From Bacteroides faecalis (lineage in GTDB: Bacteria; Bacteroidota; Bacteroidia; Bacteroidales; Bacteroidaceae), in contig NZ_BHWB01000003.1 of the NCBI RefSeq assembly GCF_003865075.1, positions 372,001-436,000 of the forward strand: a stretch of DNA of 64,000 bases. The letters are read 5' to 3'. The stretch's first letter is position 1. Every line of letters begins with the position of its first letter. Position numbers and translations under genes: made by a program. The notes below the pieces were generated by a model, which was not told the DNA's origin, made no database searches, and saw only the letters and a list, made by a program, of their open reading frames with translations. Positions 45,805-55,385 of this stretch are shown piece by piece.

Positions 45805-46761
45805 ATGAAAATAGTAGTTTTAGACGGCTTTGCCGCCAATCCCGGAGATCTATCCTGGGAAGGTTTGAAAGCTCTCGGAGAATGTACTATCTACGATCGT
45901 ACTGCCCCCGAAGAAGTGCTGGAACGTGCTGCCGATGCAGAAGTTATTCTAACTAACAAGGTCGTTATCAATGGTGATCTTATAGCTGCTCTACCCGAAC
46001 TAAAATATATCGGTGTATTAGCAACCGGATATAATGTTGTAGACACTACCGCAGCTAAGGAACGTGGTATCACTGTGACAAATATCCCTGCATATAGCAC
46101 TGCTTCTGTTGCACAGATGGTATTTGCCCATATTCTGAATATAGCATTGCAAGTACAACATCATTCAGAAGAAGTTCGGAAAGGTCGTTGGACAAATAGC
46201 AAGGATTTCTGTTTCTGGGATACTCCGTTAATAGAACTTAGAGAAAAGAAAATTGGGCTCATCGGATTGGGAAATACAGGTTATACTACAGCTCGTGTTG
46301 CCATCGGTTTCGGTATGCAAGTATATGCAGTAACTTCTAAATCACATCTCCAATTGCCACCGGAAATAAAAAAAATGGATATGGACCAGTTGTTCAGCGA
46401 ATGTGATATTATCAGTTTACATTGCCCGCTGACTCCTGATACTCACGAATTAGTGAATGCCCGCCGTTTAGCTACAATGAAACCATCGGCAATCCTGATT
46501 AATACTGGTCGTGGTCCACTAATTAACGAACAAGATCTTGCTGATGCGCTGAACAATGGCAAGATTTATGCAGCTGGAGTAGATGTACTTTCATCAGAGC
46601 CTCCTCGTGCTGATAATCCGTTACTTACAGCAAAGAACTGTTACATCACTCCGCATATCGCATGGGCTACTTCAGAGGCACGCGAACGGTTGATGAATAT
46701 CGCAATCAGCAATTTACAAGCATTTATTGCCGGAACTCCGGAAAATGTAGTGAATAAATAA
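45805..46761 (+). CDS. D-2-hydroxyacid dehydrogenase (glycerate dehydrogenase-like)
   Basis: 318 residues from the ATG at 45805, just after rarA; the longer frame overlaps rarA. NAD-dependent reduction of 2-keto acids. The nucleotide fold has GLIGLGNTG near 150-158; the catalytic Arg is in NTGRGPL near 232, Glu in SSEPP near 261 and His in TPHIAW near 279. Closest in pattern to HprA-type hydroxypyruvate/glycerate dehydrogenases; phosphoglycerate as substrate is less likely as the regulatory domain is absent. Confidence 0.88.
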   Translation: MKIVVLDGFAANPGDLSWEGLKALGECTIYDRTAPEEVLERAADAEVILTNKVVINGDLIAALPELKYIGVLATGYNVVDTTAAKERGITVTNIPAYSTASVAQMVFAHILNIALQVQHHSEEVRKGRWTNSKDFCFWDTPLIELREKKIGLIGLGNTGYTTARVAIGFGMQVYAVTSKSHLQLPPEIKKMDMDQLFSECDIISLHCPLTPDTHELVNARRLATMKPSAILINTGRGPLINEQDLADALNNGKIYAAGVDVLSSEPPRADNPLLTAKNCYITPHIAWATSEARERLMNIAISNLQAFIAGTPENVVNK

Positions 46762-47174
46762 GGGAGTTGTATACTTTAAAATAATGTAAGGCTACTCCAT
46801 CCTGAAATACCTTCTAAAAGTAGAACAAAACTTTTAGAGACTCTATAGACAGAATGCAGTAGTCTTATTTTTAGTTCCTCCCAATGCCCTTATAAATAAA
46901 ACACGTTAATTCTTAAAGTTTAAAGCCTATTTCAATTTTAAAGGTATCTCAAGAGAAAAGGGGCTCTTATAGCTACAATAATATCAATAGTCTCCTTTAC
47001 TTTAAGTTTTGCCGTAGCATTGATAGATTTCTCCTATGCTGTTGATTATAAACCCGGCGCTGAACCTTCTTTAGGCATTATAGGAGGAACTATTTTATTC
47101 TTAGCAACATCAATTATATAATAACCATGTGGTTCTTCTTAGCCCAATACACGAAATGATTGCGTGATATTTCT
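46762..47174. other. gap with a possible relic of a small membrane gene
   Basis: From about 46968 to 47122 one frame reads IISIVSFTLSFAVALIDFSY, continues YKPGAEPSLGIIGGTILFLA and ends at TAA, looking like a two-helix membrane protein, but it has no usable start codon (an in-frame TAA lies just upstream). Likely decayed. No promoter seen. Confidence 0.3.
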
Positions 47175-47285
47175 ATGTCAAGTTTATGGCTCATAGTTTT
47201 GTTTATTCCGATAGCTATCATTATACTTTCAGCATATTTGCTGACCGCTAAGAGAATTCAAAACACGACTTATTCAGTCGCATAA
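47175..47285 (+). CDS. possible 36-residue membrane peptide
   Basis: ATG-to-TAA frame encoding MSSLWLIVLFIPIAIIILSA followed by a short basic tail. One hydrophobic helix. It lies right after the relic described before and before a terminator. Real gene or remnant cannot be decided. Confidence 0.3.
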   Translation: MSSLWLIVLFIPIAIIILSAYLLTAKRIQNTTYSVA

Positions 47286-47291
47286 GAAAAA

Positions 47292-47352
47292 CCTCCTCCT
47301 ATTTTACTCTACTCCATGCTTGAAGAATGTATAATAGGAAGAGGCCTTTTTA
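47292..47352. terminator. terminator after cydB
   Basis: CCTCCTCCTATT at 47292-47303 pairs (one mismatch) with AATAGGAAGAGG at 47333-47344; T runs lie on both outer sides, so it can act on both strands. Confidence 0.7.
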
Positions 47353-47397
47353 TTTTAAAATCTCAAATATAAAATCCTATTTTAAAGAATCTCTATT

Positions 47398-48540
47398 TTA
47401 ATAGGCATGTCCACCTTCATCCATTTCTTTCTCTGTGATCTTCTTGTTGTCAATACTCCGCCATGCATAGAAAATATATGCAATCACAAATGGAACAAGA
47501 ATAGAAACCCATGCCATTGTTTCCAACGTATACATACTGGAACAACTATTGGCTAACGTCAAAGAACTTTGCAGATCCGTAGTAGATGGGTAATAGGCTG
47601 TATTATTATATCCTGCTACTAATAGCAAAGCCAATACAGTCAATACAGATCCAATTCCTGTAAACCAAATACCTTTGTCAAAAGTCTTTTTAAGAACAGT
47701 CTTTCCTATTCCAAAAAGTACTAATATAACTCCAACTAGAAACAGTCCCAATACAATAGGCATCTCCATGAAGTTAGTAAAATACTTAAATGGCTGCATA
47801 TAAATCTCTTGTGTATCAGGATTTACAGCAAATCCATCGGATACTAATGTACGAATTACAAATGCTAAGAAAAATACTAGAAACAATATTGTATTATTCA
47901 ATACTGCCCGGCGACACTTTGTGTTTAATTCTTTATCGCTAATATTATTAATAAAATACAGAGCTCCTAATACACGTGCTAAAAAGAACACAGCCAATCC
48001 CAAAATCACATTCCAAATATTTGTCAGTGCATCTAATCCATGCCAACCATTTCCCCAGTGGCTGATAACCGGCATAATCGTATCTGTAATATTTGATTTA
48101 TTTACATAAAAATCCGAACCGGTAAAGAAGGTAGCAACTGCTCCACCTAACAGCAACGGACCTACTACTCCATTAATCACCAGAAAAGTCTGATAAGTCT
48201 TTTTACCTAACAGATTTCCTGCTTTACTTTGGAATTCATAGCTAACTGCCTGCAAAACAAAGCTAAATAAAATAATCATCCAAAGCCAATAAGCCCCTCC
48301 GAAACTAGTACTATAGAACAATGGGAAAGAAGCAAAAAAAGCACCTCCGAATGTAACCAGTGTAGTAAATGTAAATTCCCATTTACGTCCTGTTGAATTC
48401 ACCATCATTTTGCGATGTTCTTCTGTCTTACCTAAGCAAAACAACAATGAATTTCCTCCTTGCACAAATAACAAAAATACGAGTATGGCTCCAAGCAAGG
48501 ATACAATCAGCCACCAATATTGTTGAAGAAGTATATACAT
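47398..48540 (-). CDS. cydB: cytochrome bd oxidase subunit II
   Basis: 380 residues, eight to nine membrane helices. With CydA it forms the quinol oxidase that reduces oxygen to water without pumping protons, which lets these anaerobes survive and use trace oxygen. The N-terminus YWWLIVSLLGAILVFLLFVQGGNSLLF and the GRKWEFTFTTLVTFGGAFFASFPLFY segment (both in pieces) are CydB-like, in the divergent Bacteroidota form. 24 bases after cydA. Confidence 0.92.
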   Translation of the reverse strand: MYILLQQYWWLIVSLLGAILVFLLFVQGGNSLLFCLGKTEEHRKMMVNSTGRKWEFTFTTLVTFGGAFFASFPLFYSTSFGGAYWLWMIILFSFVLQAVSYEFQSKAGNLLGKKTYQTFLVINGVVGPLLLGGAVATFFTGSDFYVNKSNITDTIMPVISHWGNGWHGLDALTNIWNVILGLAVFFLARVLGALYFINNISDKELNTKCRRAVLNNTILFLVFFLAFVIRTLVSDGFAVNPDTQEIYMQPFKYFTNFMEMPIVLGLFLVGVILVLFGIGKTVLKKTFDKGIWFTGIGSVLTVLALLLVAGYNNTAYYPSTTDLQSSLTLANSCSSMYTLETMAWVSILVPFVIAYIFYAWRSIDNKKITEKEMDEGGHAY

Positions 48541-48564
48541 GAGTTATTAGTTTTAAGTTTCATA

Positions 48565-50121
48565 TTATTTGTTTAATCCCTCCGGTCCCTTCTTAATAGC
48601 CCGCAACATTATTCCGATACCGGCTATCAGCATGACTGTAAATAAAAGCAAGAAAATAAAGAATGTAATCTGCACAGAACTTACATCTAATTTTGAAATA
48701 GCGACCGTTGTAGGAAGTAAGTCACGAATAGCCCACGGCTGACGGCCGCATTCGGCTACTACCCAACCGGCTTGTCCGGCAATGTATCCCAAAGGAATAG
48801 TCAATATAGCAATCCAATGTATCCAACGCATTTTACTCAGGTCTTTCTTATATGCAAGGAAGAGTACAACAATAAAGAATAGTATGAAATAACCACCCAA
48901 TATTACCATCACGCGAAAAGCATAGAAATTCAGAGGTACGTTAGGAACCAGCTCATTTACATCTTTAATATATCCGTAACCAAAATAAGGCATATTCTCT
49001 TTCAATACTGAATGTGCAACTTCTGCCTCCTTTTCATTCCCAGCCTTCTTTGCTGCTTTAAATGCTTTCAATGCACCAATAGCTGTTTTTCCACGGTCAA
49101 TCTTCTCTTGTGCCGAAAGCGCAGTTGAACCATCCTTTAATTGATAACCTCCTTCAATGATATTTGTTATTCCGGGAACGTAAGCATTTGCATCCCGTTC
49201 AGCCAAAAATGATAGGAAACTTGGAATTTCTATTCGGAATAGGAAAGGTTCTTTCCCGTCATTATATGTTTTCTTCTCTGGATTTAATGCTCCAATAGCT
49301 ACCAAACCGACATTATTACCTCCTTCATACAAACCTTCTACAGCAGCCAACTTCATTGGTTGGGTCTGTGCTATTTGATAACCGGAACCATCACCTGTCC
49401 ATGCAGAAAGCAAGGAAGCCACTAATCCAAAGATTGCACCAATCTTAATACTGGCAAGTGCAAATTCACGATTACGTTTCTTAAGTAAATACCAACAACC
49501 GACACCTACTACAAAAACTCCACCTAGTACCCAGCCGGATAACACTGTATGAAAGAACTTATTGACAGCCACTGGAGAAGTTGCTACAGCCCAAAAATCA
49601 ACCATCTCATTACGGGAAGTCTCCGGATTAAACTCCATCCCGACCGGATGTTGCATCCAAGCATTAGCAACAAGAATCCACCAAGCAGAAATAGTAGCAC
49701 CTAAGCCAGTCAGCCAAGTAGAAGCTAAATGGAAACGTTTGCTAACCTTCTCCCATCCGAAAAACATAACAGCAATAAAGGTAGCCTCCATAAAGAATGC
49801 CAGAATACCTTCAATAGCAAGTGGTGCACCAAAAATATCCCCTACAAACCAAGAATAATTACTCCAATTCGTACCAAACTCAAATTCCAGAATTAATCCG
49901 GTTGCCACACCAATAGCAAAATTAATACCAAACAGTTTCATCCAGAACTGGGCAGTACGTTTCCAAAACTCATTACCTGTCTTATAATACAGCGTCTCCA
50001 TTATTCCCATCACCACTGCTAGTCCAAGGGTGAGAGGAACGAAAATCCAATGGTACATAGCTGTCATTGCAAATTGGGCTCTCGACCAATCGATCAGCGA
50101 GGTGTCAATACTTTCAATCAT
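48565..50121 (-). CDS. cydA: cytochrome bd oxidase subunit I
   Basis: 518 residues. Haem-ligand His24 stands in the conserved AMYHWIFVPLTLG start; other CydA marks are EFEFGTNWSNYSWFVGDIFGAPLA (in two pieces), WMQHPVGMEF with the low-spin haem region, and GWVVAECGRQPWAI near 440. The quinol-binding loop between helices 6 and 7 is of moderate length (GYQIAQTQPMKLAAVEG). Operon order DUF4492-cydA-cydB. Confidence 0.95.
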   Translation of the reverse strand: MIESIDTSLIDWSRAQFAMTAMYHWIFVPLTLGLAVVMGIMETLYYKTGNEFWKRTAQFWMKLFGINFAIGVATGLILEFEFGTNWSNYSWFVGDIFGAPLAIEGILAFFMEATFIAVMFFGWEKVSKRFHLASTWLTGLGATISAWWILVANAWMQHPVGMEFNPETSRNEMVDFWAVATSPVAVNKFFHTVLSGWVLGGVFVVGVGCWYLLKKRNREFALASIKIGAIFGLVASLLSAWTGDGSGYQIAQTQPMKLAAVEGLYEGGNNVGLVAIGALNPEKKTYNDGKEPFLFRIEIPSFLSFLAERDANAYVPGITNIIEGGYQLKDGSTALSAQEKIDRGKTAIGALKAFKAAKKAGNEKEAEVAHSVLKENMPYFGYGYIKDVNELVPNVPLNFYAFRVMVILGGYFILFFIVVLFLAYKKDLSKMRWIHWIAILTIPLGYIAGQAGWVVAECGRQPWAIRDLLPTTVAISKLDVSSVQITFFIFLLLFTVMLIAGIGIMLRAIKKGPEGLNK

Positions 50122-50142
50122 AATCTTATCGGATTTTTAAAT

Positions 50143-50379
50143 TTAATAATCAGTAGTTTTCTCTGGAAGTGCACGTTGTATTAATTCATTTCCCACATAA
50201 TCAGCTTTATCTGCATCCGTAGGATGATCACCTAGGAAATCAGGGAAAAAGAAGAATTTAAGTATAAAGAACATAACAAATAGTTTCACCAGAATAATAA
50301 GCCAAAGTGTACGACCTAAGGTCATACTACGGAAACCATCAAGATAAAAGTTCCAGACTCCAAGTAGTGCATTCTTCAT
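50143..50379 (-). CDS. DUF4492 small membrane protein of the cyd operon
   Basis: 78 residues with one central membrane helix (LWLIILVKLFVMFFILKFFF) after the family start LGVWNFYLDGFRSMTLGR. DUF4492 is regularly found just before cydA in Bacteroidota, so it is probably an assembly factor or small subunit of the bd oxidase, like CydX in other bacteria, though not its homologue. First gene of the operon. Confidence 0.85.
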   Translation of the reverse strand: MKNALLGVWNFYLDGFRSMTLGRTLWLIILVKLFVMFFILKFFFFPDFLGDHPTDADKADYVGNELIQRALPEKTTDY

Positions 50380-50408
50380 AATCGGATACTTAGGATTTGT
50401 AATTAGTA

Positions 50409-50438
50409 CAAATATACAATTTTTATAATTAAAACAAA
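50409..50438 (-). promoter_or_regulatory. promoter of the cyd operon
   Basis: On the minus strand TTTG at 50438-50435, 18-base spacer, TATATTTG at 50416-50409, about 30 bases before the first ATG. Confidence 0.6.
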
Positions 50439-50546
50439 TAAGTGGACCAAAATGTTGAGTGATTTATACACTTTTTCCCTATAATACCTTCCTATCGACA
50501 CAAAAAAATCATTTAACGGGGAAATATCGACATTTGTCTATCGTTT

Positions 50547-50577
50547 TTGTACCTAATATTAGATGTACGTACCTTCG
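50547..50577 (+). promoter_or_regulatory. promoter of the efflux operon
   Basis: TTG at 50547-50549, 20-base spacer, TACCTTCG at 50570-50577 (one mismatch to TAnnTTTG), about 28 bases before the tolC-like ATG. Confidence 0.55.
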
Positions 50578-50604
50578 CATCAGTAAAATCAATAGCAGTA
50601 AAAT

Positions 50605-51996
50605 ATGATAAACGTAAAAAGATTGGCAGTGATAGCAGTTCTGGGAACGGGTATACTGACAGGCATATCCGCCCAGAATTCTTCTGTGCAAGCTGATACC
50701 CAAAACGAAGTGGCAATTCCAGCTCAATGGGATTTGCAATCGTGTATCGATTATGCCTTGCAGCAGAATATTACTATTCGTAAGAATCGGGTTAATGCGG
50801 AAAGTACACAGATTGATGTCAAGACGGCGAAAGCTGCTTTGTTTCCCAGCCTGTCGTTTTCTACTGGTCAAAATATGGTAAATCGTCCATATCAGGAAAC
50901 AAGTAACACAGTTAGTGGAAGCGAGATCATCAGAAGTACAAGCAAAACCAGTTATAATGGTAACTATGGTTTGAACGCTTCTTGGACTGTATACAATGGT
51001 AATAAACGACTTAATACCATTAAACAGGAAAAACTGAATAATCAGGTAGCCGGACTTGAAGTAGCAACTTCGGAAAACAGTATTCAGGAATCTATTGCAC
51101 AGACTTATATACAAATTCTTTATGCAGCAGAGTCTGTGAAAGTAAATGAAAATACATTGCAAGTCTCTATTGCACAACGCGACCGCGGACAAGAACTTCT
51201 GAATGCAGGAAGCATTGCTAAAAGTGATTTTGCTCAATTGGAAGCACAAGTAAGTACAGATCGTTATCAACTCGTTACGGCGCAAGCCACTTTACAGGAT
51301 TACAAATTACAACTAAAACAATTGCTCGAACTGGATGGGGAGAATGAAATGAATATCTATCTCCCCTCCTTGTCCGACAACAGTGTGCTCACTCCGCTAC
51401 CGACTAAAAAAGATGTTTATGCCAATGCTCTCGCTATCCGCCCGGAAATTGAAGCTAGTAAACTTAATGTAGAAGCATCTGAATTGGGTATCGATATTGC
51501 TAAAGCTGGTTACCTTCCTAGTATTAGTCTTAGTGCAGGAATTGGAACGAATCATACAAGTGGTAGTGACTTCACTTTTGGCGAACAGGTGAAAAACGGA
51601 TGGAATAATTCGATCGGATTATCTGTCAGTGTACCTATCTTTAATAATCGTCAGACAAAGAGCGCCGTACAAAAAGCCATATTGCAACGTGAAACAAGTA
51701 TGCTGTCTTTACTTGACGAACAAAAGGCTCTGTATAAAACTATCGAAGGTCTCTGGTTAGATGCAAATAGTGCACAACAACGTTATGTAGCAGCTAATGA
51801 GAAATTAAAAAGTACTCAGATCAGCTACGATTTAATTAGTGAACAATTCGACATGGGTATGAAAAATACCGTCGAGCTCCTCACAGAAAAGAATAATTTG
51901 TTGCAAGCACAACAAGAACAACTTCAGGCTAAATATATGGCTATATTAAATGCACAATTGCTGAAATTCTATCAGGGAGATAAATTAGCATTATAA
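50605..51996 (+). CDS. TolC-family outer-membrane efflux protein
   Basis: 463 residues, signal peptide ending in GISAQ. Two outer-membrane-efflux repeats, each beginning with a helix such as SCIDYALQQNITIRKNRVNAEST and VYANALAIRPEIEASKLNVEAS (in pieces), predicted to form the alpha-barrel exit duct. First gene of a run that continues with the adaptor, the ABC ATPase, the permease and a two-component pair, all on this strand. Confidence 0.92.
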   Translation: MINVKRLAVIAVLGTGILTGISAQNSSVQADTQNEVAIPAQWDLQSCIDYALQQNITIRKNRVNAESTQIDVKTAKAALFPSLSFSTGQNMVNRPYQETSNTVSGSEIIRSTSKTSYNGNYGLNASWTVYNGNKRLNTIKQEKLNNQVAGLEVATSENSIQESIAQTYIQILYAAESVKVNENTLQVSIAQRDRGQELLNAGSIAKSDFAQLEAQVSTDRYQLVTAQATLQDYKLQLKQLLELDGENEMNIYLPSLSDNSVLTPLPTKKDVYANALAIRPEIEASKLNVEASELGIDIAKAGYLPSISLSAGIGTNHTSGSDFTFGEQVKNGWNNSIGLSVSVPIFNNRQTKSAVQKAILQRETSMLSLLDEQKALYKTIEGLWLDANSAQQRYVAANEKLKSTQISYDLISEQFDMGMKNTVELLTEKNNLLQAQQEQLQAKYMAILNAQLLKFYQGDKLAL

Positions 51997-52019
51997 ATAA
52001 GTAAAAACATAGAAAAAGA

Positions 52020-53243
52020 ATGAAAACAAAAAAGATTATCCTAATCGCTGTGGCAGTCGTCGTGGTAGTGGGTGGAGGAATCTGGTTCTTTACTGGTTCT
52101 CCTGCCAAACACAAAGTCACTTATGCAACTGCTAATGTCAGCAAAGGCGACATCTCCAATTCAGTGACTGCTACAGGCACTATTGAACCGGTGACAGAAG
52201 TAGAAGTCGGTACGCAAGTATCTGGTATCATCGATAAAATTTATGTAGATTATAATTCAGTAGTAACCAAAGGACAGTTAATTGCAGAAATGGACCGTAT
52301 TACTCTGCAAAGTGAACTTGCCTCTCAAAAAGCTACTTATGATGGTGCAAAAGCAGAATATGAATATCAACAGAAAAATTATGAACGTAGTAAGGGATTA
52401 CATGATAAATCATTAATTAGTGATACTGAATTTGAACAAGCATTGTACAATTTTCAAAAAGCTAAAAGTTCTTATGATAGTAGCAAAGCTTCATTAGCAA
52501 AAGCTGAACGTAATTTGTCCTATGCAACCATTACTTCACCAATTGATGGCGTAGTTATTAGCCGTGACGTAGAAGAAGGACAAACTGTAGCTTCCGGATT
52601 TGAAACTCCTACCCTCTTTACCATTGCAGCCGATTTGACACAAATGCAGGTTGTGGCCGACATTGACGAGGCTGACATAGGTGGTATTGAAGAAGGTCAG
52701 CGCGCCAGCTTTACTGTAGATGCTTATCCGAATGATACGTTTAATGGAGTAGTAACACAGATACGTTTAGGTGATGCAAGCAGTTCTAATAGCAGCACTA
52801 GTTCTAGCAGTAGTACTGTTGTTACCTATGAAGTAGTAATTTCGGCTCCTAATCCTGATTTGAAATTGAAACCTCGTTTGACTGCCAATGTTACCATCTA
52901 TATTCTAGATAAGAAAAATGTATTATCAGTTCCCAACAGAGCTTTACGTTTCACTCCGGAAGAACCGCTAATTGGCAAGAATGATATCGTAAAAGACTGT
53001 GAAGGCGAACATAAATTGTGGACTCGTGAAGGAAACACTTTTACTGCCCATCCAGTAGAAATAGGAATCAGTAATGGAATCTCAACAGAAATCATCAGTG
53101 GAGTTGCTGAAGGTACTAATGTTGTGACAGAAGCTACTATCGGTGCTATGCCTGGAGAAGCTGCTACAGCTGAAACCAATCAGGGAGATACTGAGAAAAG
53201 TCCTTTCATGCCTAGCCGTCCGGGAAGTAAGAAGAAAAAGTAA
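52020..53243 (+). CDS. MacA-like periplasmic adaptor
   Basis: 407 residues. One N-terminal membrane helix (6-24) anchors the protein. Lipoyl halves are VTEVEVGTQVSGIIDKIYVD and ATITSPIDGVVISRDVEEGQ, on each side of a coiled hairpin (ELASQKATYDGAKAEYEYQQ and following). A Ser-rich stretch (SSNSSTSSSSST near 260) interrupts the beta-barrel. It bridges the ABC permease and TolC. Lies 23 bases after the tolC-like gene. Confidence 0.9.
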   Translation: MKTKKIILIAVAVVVVVGGGIWFFTGSPAKHKVTYATANVSKGDISNSVTATGTIEPVTEVEVGTQVSGIIDKIYVDYNSVVTKGQLIAEMDRITLQSELASQKATYDGAKAEYEYQQKNYERSKGLHDKSLISDTEFEQALYNFQKAKSSYDSSKASLAKAERNLSYATITSPIDGVVISRDVEEGQTVASGFETPTLFTIAADLTQMQVVADIDEADIGGIEEGQRASFTVDAYPNDTFNGVVTQIRLGDASSSNSSTSSSSSTVVTYEVVISAPNPDLKLKPRLTANVTIYILDKKNVLSVPNRALRFTPEEPLIGKNDIVKDCEGEHKLWTREGNTFTAHPVEIGISNGISTEIISGVAEGTNVVTEATIGAMPGEAATAETNQGDTEKSPFMPSRPGSKKKK

Positions 53244-53344
53244 AAAGAAACTTTTCCTCAGCTCTCTATTAAGAATTGAAGAACTGAGAAGATCGGATTC
53301 GACTATATACAGAGTATTTAGAGACTAATTATTAATCAAAAAAG

Positions 53345-53384
53345 TACCCCCTATTCCCTTTCCTTTAGAAAGGGTTGGGGCGAG
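53345..53384. repeat. C/G-rich hairpin between macA and macB
   Basis: CCCTTTC at 53356-53362 pairs with GAAAGGG at 53368-53374, flanked by CCCC and GGGG that extend the stem. The pattern recalls the scattered short hairpin repeats of Bacteroidota intergenic DNA. It may lower the expression of the genes after it or stabilise the upstream mRNA. Confidence 0.5.
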
Positions 53385-53390
53385 GCTAAT

Positions 53391-54134
53391 ATGAAAAAAG
53401 TAATCGAACTTCAAAATATCAAACGAGACTTTCAGGTAGGAGAAGAAACTGTCCATGCGTTACGAGGCGTTTCGTTCACTATTTGTGAAGGTGAGTTTGT
53501 CACTATCATGGGTACTTCCGGTTCTGGTAAATCTACGTTGCTCAATACATTGGGTTGTCTAGATACTCCTAGTAACGGAGAATATCTGCTCGATGGAATT
53601 TCTGTCCGTACAATGAGTAAGCCTCAACGTGCTGTGCTGAGAAACCGTAAAATCGGTTTTGTATTCCAAAGCTATAACCTGTTGCCTAAAACAACAGCTG
53701 TAGAAAATGTAGAGTTGCCACTCATGTATAACTCTTCAGTTAGTGCAACAGAACGTCGGCAGCGTGCAATCGAAGCTTTACAGGCTGTAGGGCTGGGTGA
53801 TCGATTGGAACATAAATCCAATCAAATGTCCGGTGGACAGATGCAACGTGTAGCCATTGCGCGTGCTTTGGTAAACAATCCTGCAGTTATCCTTGCCGAT
53901 GAAGCTACAGGTAACCTCGATACACGTACCTCATTTGAGATACTTGTTTTGTTCCAAAAACTTCATGCGGAAGGACGTACTATCATATTCGTAACGCACA
54001 ATCCCGAAATTGCGCAATATAGTAGCCGGAATATTCGTTTACGTGATGGTCATATCACAGAAGATACTATTAATTCGCATATTCTATCGGCTGCTGAAGC
54101 TTTAGCTGCATTGCCGAAAAATGAGGAAGATTAA
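53391..54134 (+). CDS. ABC transporter ATPase (MacB type)
   Basis: 247 residues. Walker [10 protein letters not shown] at 41-49, Q-loop FQSYNLLP, signature [15 protein letters not shown], Walker B VILADEAT and H-loop VTHNPE. Of the LolD/MacB class. The permease is a separate gene 12 bases downstream, whereas E. coli MacB fuses both. Confidence 0.93.
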   Translation: MKKVIELQNIKRDFQVGEETVHALRGVSFTICEGEFVTIMGTSGSGKSTLLNTLGCLDTPSNGEYLLDGISVRTMSKPQRAVLRNRKIGFVFQSYNLLPKTTAVENVELPLMYNSSVSATERRQRAIEALQAVGLGDRLEHKSNQMSGGQMQRVAIARALVNNPAVILADEATGNLDTRTSFEILVLFQKLHAEGRTIIFVTHNPEIAQYSSRNIRLRDGHITEDTINSHILSAAEALAALPKNEED

Positions 54135-54146
54135 ATAATTTAAATT

Positions 54147-55367
54147 ATGAATGGAACCAACTTATTTAAGATAGCTCTCCGGGCCTTAGCTAATAATAAG
54201 CTTCGTGCTTTTCTTACTATGCTAGGTATCATTATCGGTGTCGCTTCGGTTATCACGATGCTTGCCATCGGGCAAGGATCCAAAAGAAGTATCCAGAAGC
54301 AAATTTCTGAAATGGGCTCGAACATGATTATGATTCATCCGGGAGCTGACCGGCGCGGAGGTGTTCGTCAAGACCCATCAGCGATGCAAACGTTGAAACT
54401 TACTGATTACGAAGCTTTGCGTGATGAAACGAATTACCTGGCTGCTATCAGTCCGAATGTCTCTTCATCAGGACAACTCATTGCCGGTAATAACAATTAC
54501 CCTTCTTCTGTTAGTGGTGTCGGATTAGAATATCTCGAGATCCGTCAATTAAGCATTGAAAATGGGGATATGTTTACGGAAGCTGATATACAAAGTTCTG
54601 CCAAAGTATGCGTTATTGGTAAAACAATCGTGGATAATCTTTTCCCGGGTGGCAGTGATCCTATCGGTAAAATTATCCGTTTTAACAAAATACCATTCCG
54701 CGTTGTAGGAGTACTCAAGGCTAAAGGATACAACTCTATGGGACAAGACCAGGATAATATTGTATTAGCTCCTTATACCACAGTAATGAAACGTTTGTTA
54801 GCAGTTACTTATTTGCAAGGTATCTATGCCTCTGCTCTCACAGAAGATATGACGGATTATGCAACCAACGAGATTAATGAGATTCTTCGCCGTAACCATA
54901 AACTTAAAGCTTCGGATGAAGATGACTTCACGATCCGCACACAACAAGAATTAAGTACAATGCTGAATTCTACAACAGATTTAATGACAACTTTACTTGC
55001 TTATATTGCCGGAATTTCTCTTGTAGTTGGCGGTATCGGAATTATGAATATCATGTATGTCTCTGTGACTGAACGTACTCGTGAAATTGGTTTACGTATG
55101 TCTGTCGGTGCACGTGGAGTTGATATTCTTAGTCAGTTCCTTATCGAAGCTATTATGATCAGTATCACTGGCGGTATTATTGGAGTGATAATTGGTTGTG
55201 GGGCGAGCTGGGTTGTTAAGAGTGTGGCACATTGGCCTATCTTTATACAACCATGGAGTGTCTTCCTTTCTTTCGCTGTTTGTACTGTTACAGGAGTCTT
55301 CTTCGGATGGTATCCTGCAAAAAAAGCTGCAGATTTAGATCCGATTGAAGCAATCAGATACGAATAA
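54147..55367 (+). CDS. MacB/FtsX-type ABC permease
   Basis: 406 residues. N-terminal membrane helix (about 20-42, FLTMLGIIIGVASVITMLAIG), a large periplasmic MacB domain, then three helices at the C-terminus including GGIGIMNIMYVSVTERTREIG, the FtsX-core signature. Together with the ATPase, adaptor and TolC-like protein it forms a tripartite efflux machine for drugs, peptides or other amphiphiles; substrate unknown. Confidence 0.93.
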   Translation: MNGTNLFKIALRALANNKLRAFLTMLGIIIGVASVITMLAIGQGSKRSIQKQISEMGSNMIMIHPGADRRGGVRQDPSAMQTLKLTDYEALRDETNYLAAISPNVSSSGQLIAGNNNYPSSVSGVGLEYLEIRQLSIENGDMFTEADIQSSAKVCVIGKTIVDNLFPGGSDPIGKIIRFNKIPFRVVGVLKAKGYNSMGQDQDNIVLAPYTTVMKRLLAVTYLQGIYASALTEDMTDYATNEINEILRRNHKLKASDEDDFTIRTQQELSTMLNSTTDLMTTLLAYIAGISLVVGGIGIMNIMYVSVTERTREIGLRMSVGARGVDILSQFLIEAIMISITGGIIGVIIGCGASWVVKSVAHWPIFIQPWSVFLSFAVCTVTGVFFGWYPAKKAADLDPIEAIRYE

Positions 55368-55385
55368 AAAGCTATCTTTGTCTTT

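Noticed and set aside
50509..51285. 258-residue minus-strand frame over the TolC-like gene
   Set aside because: Antisense shadow. The plus-strand protein has a signal peptide, full family pattern and a promoter.
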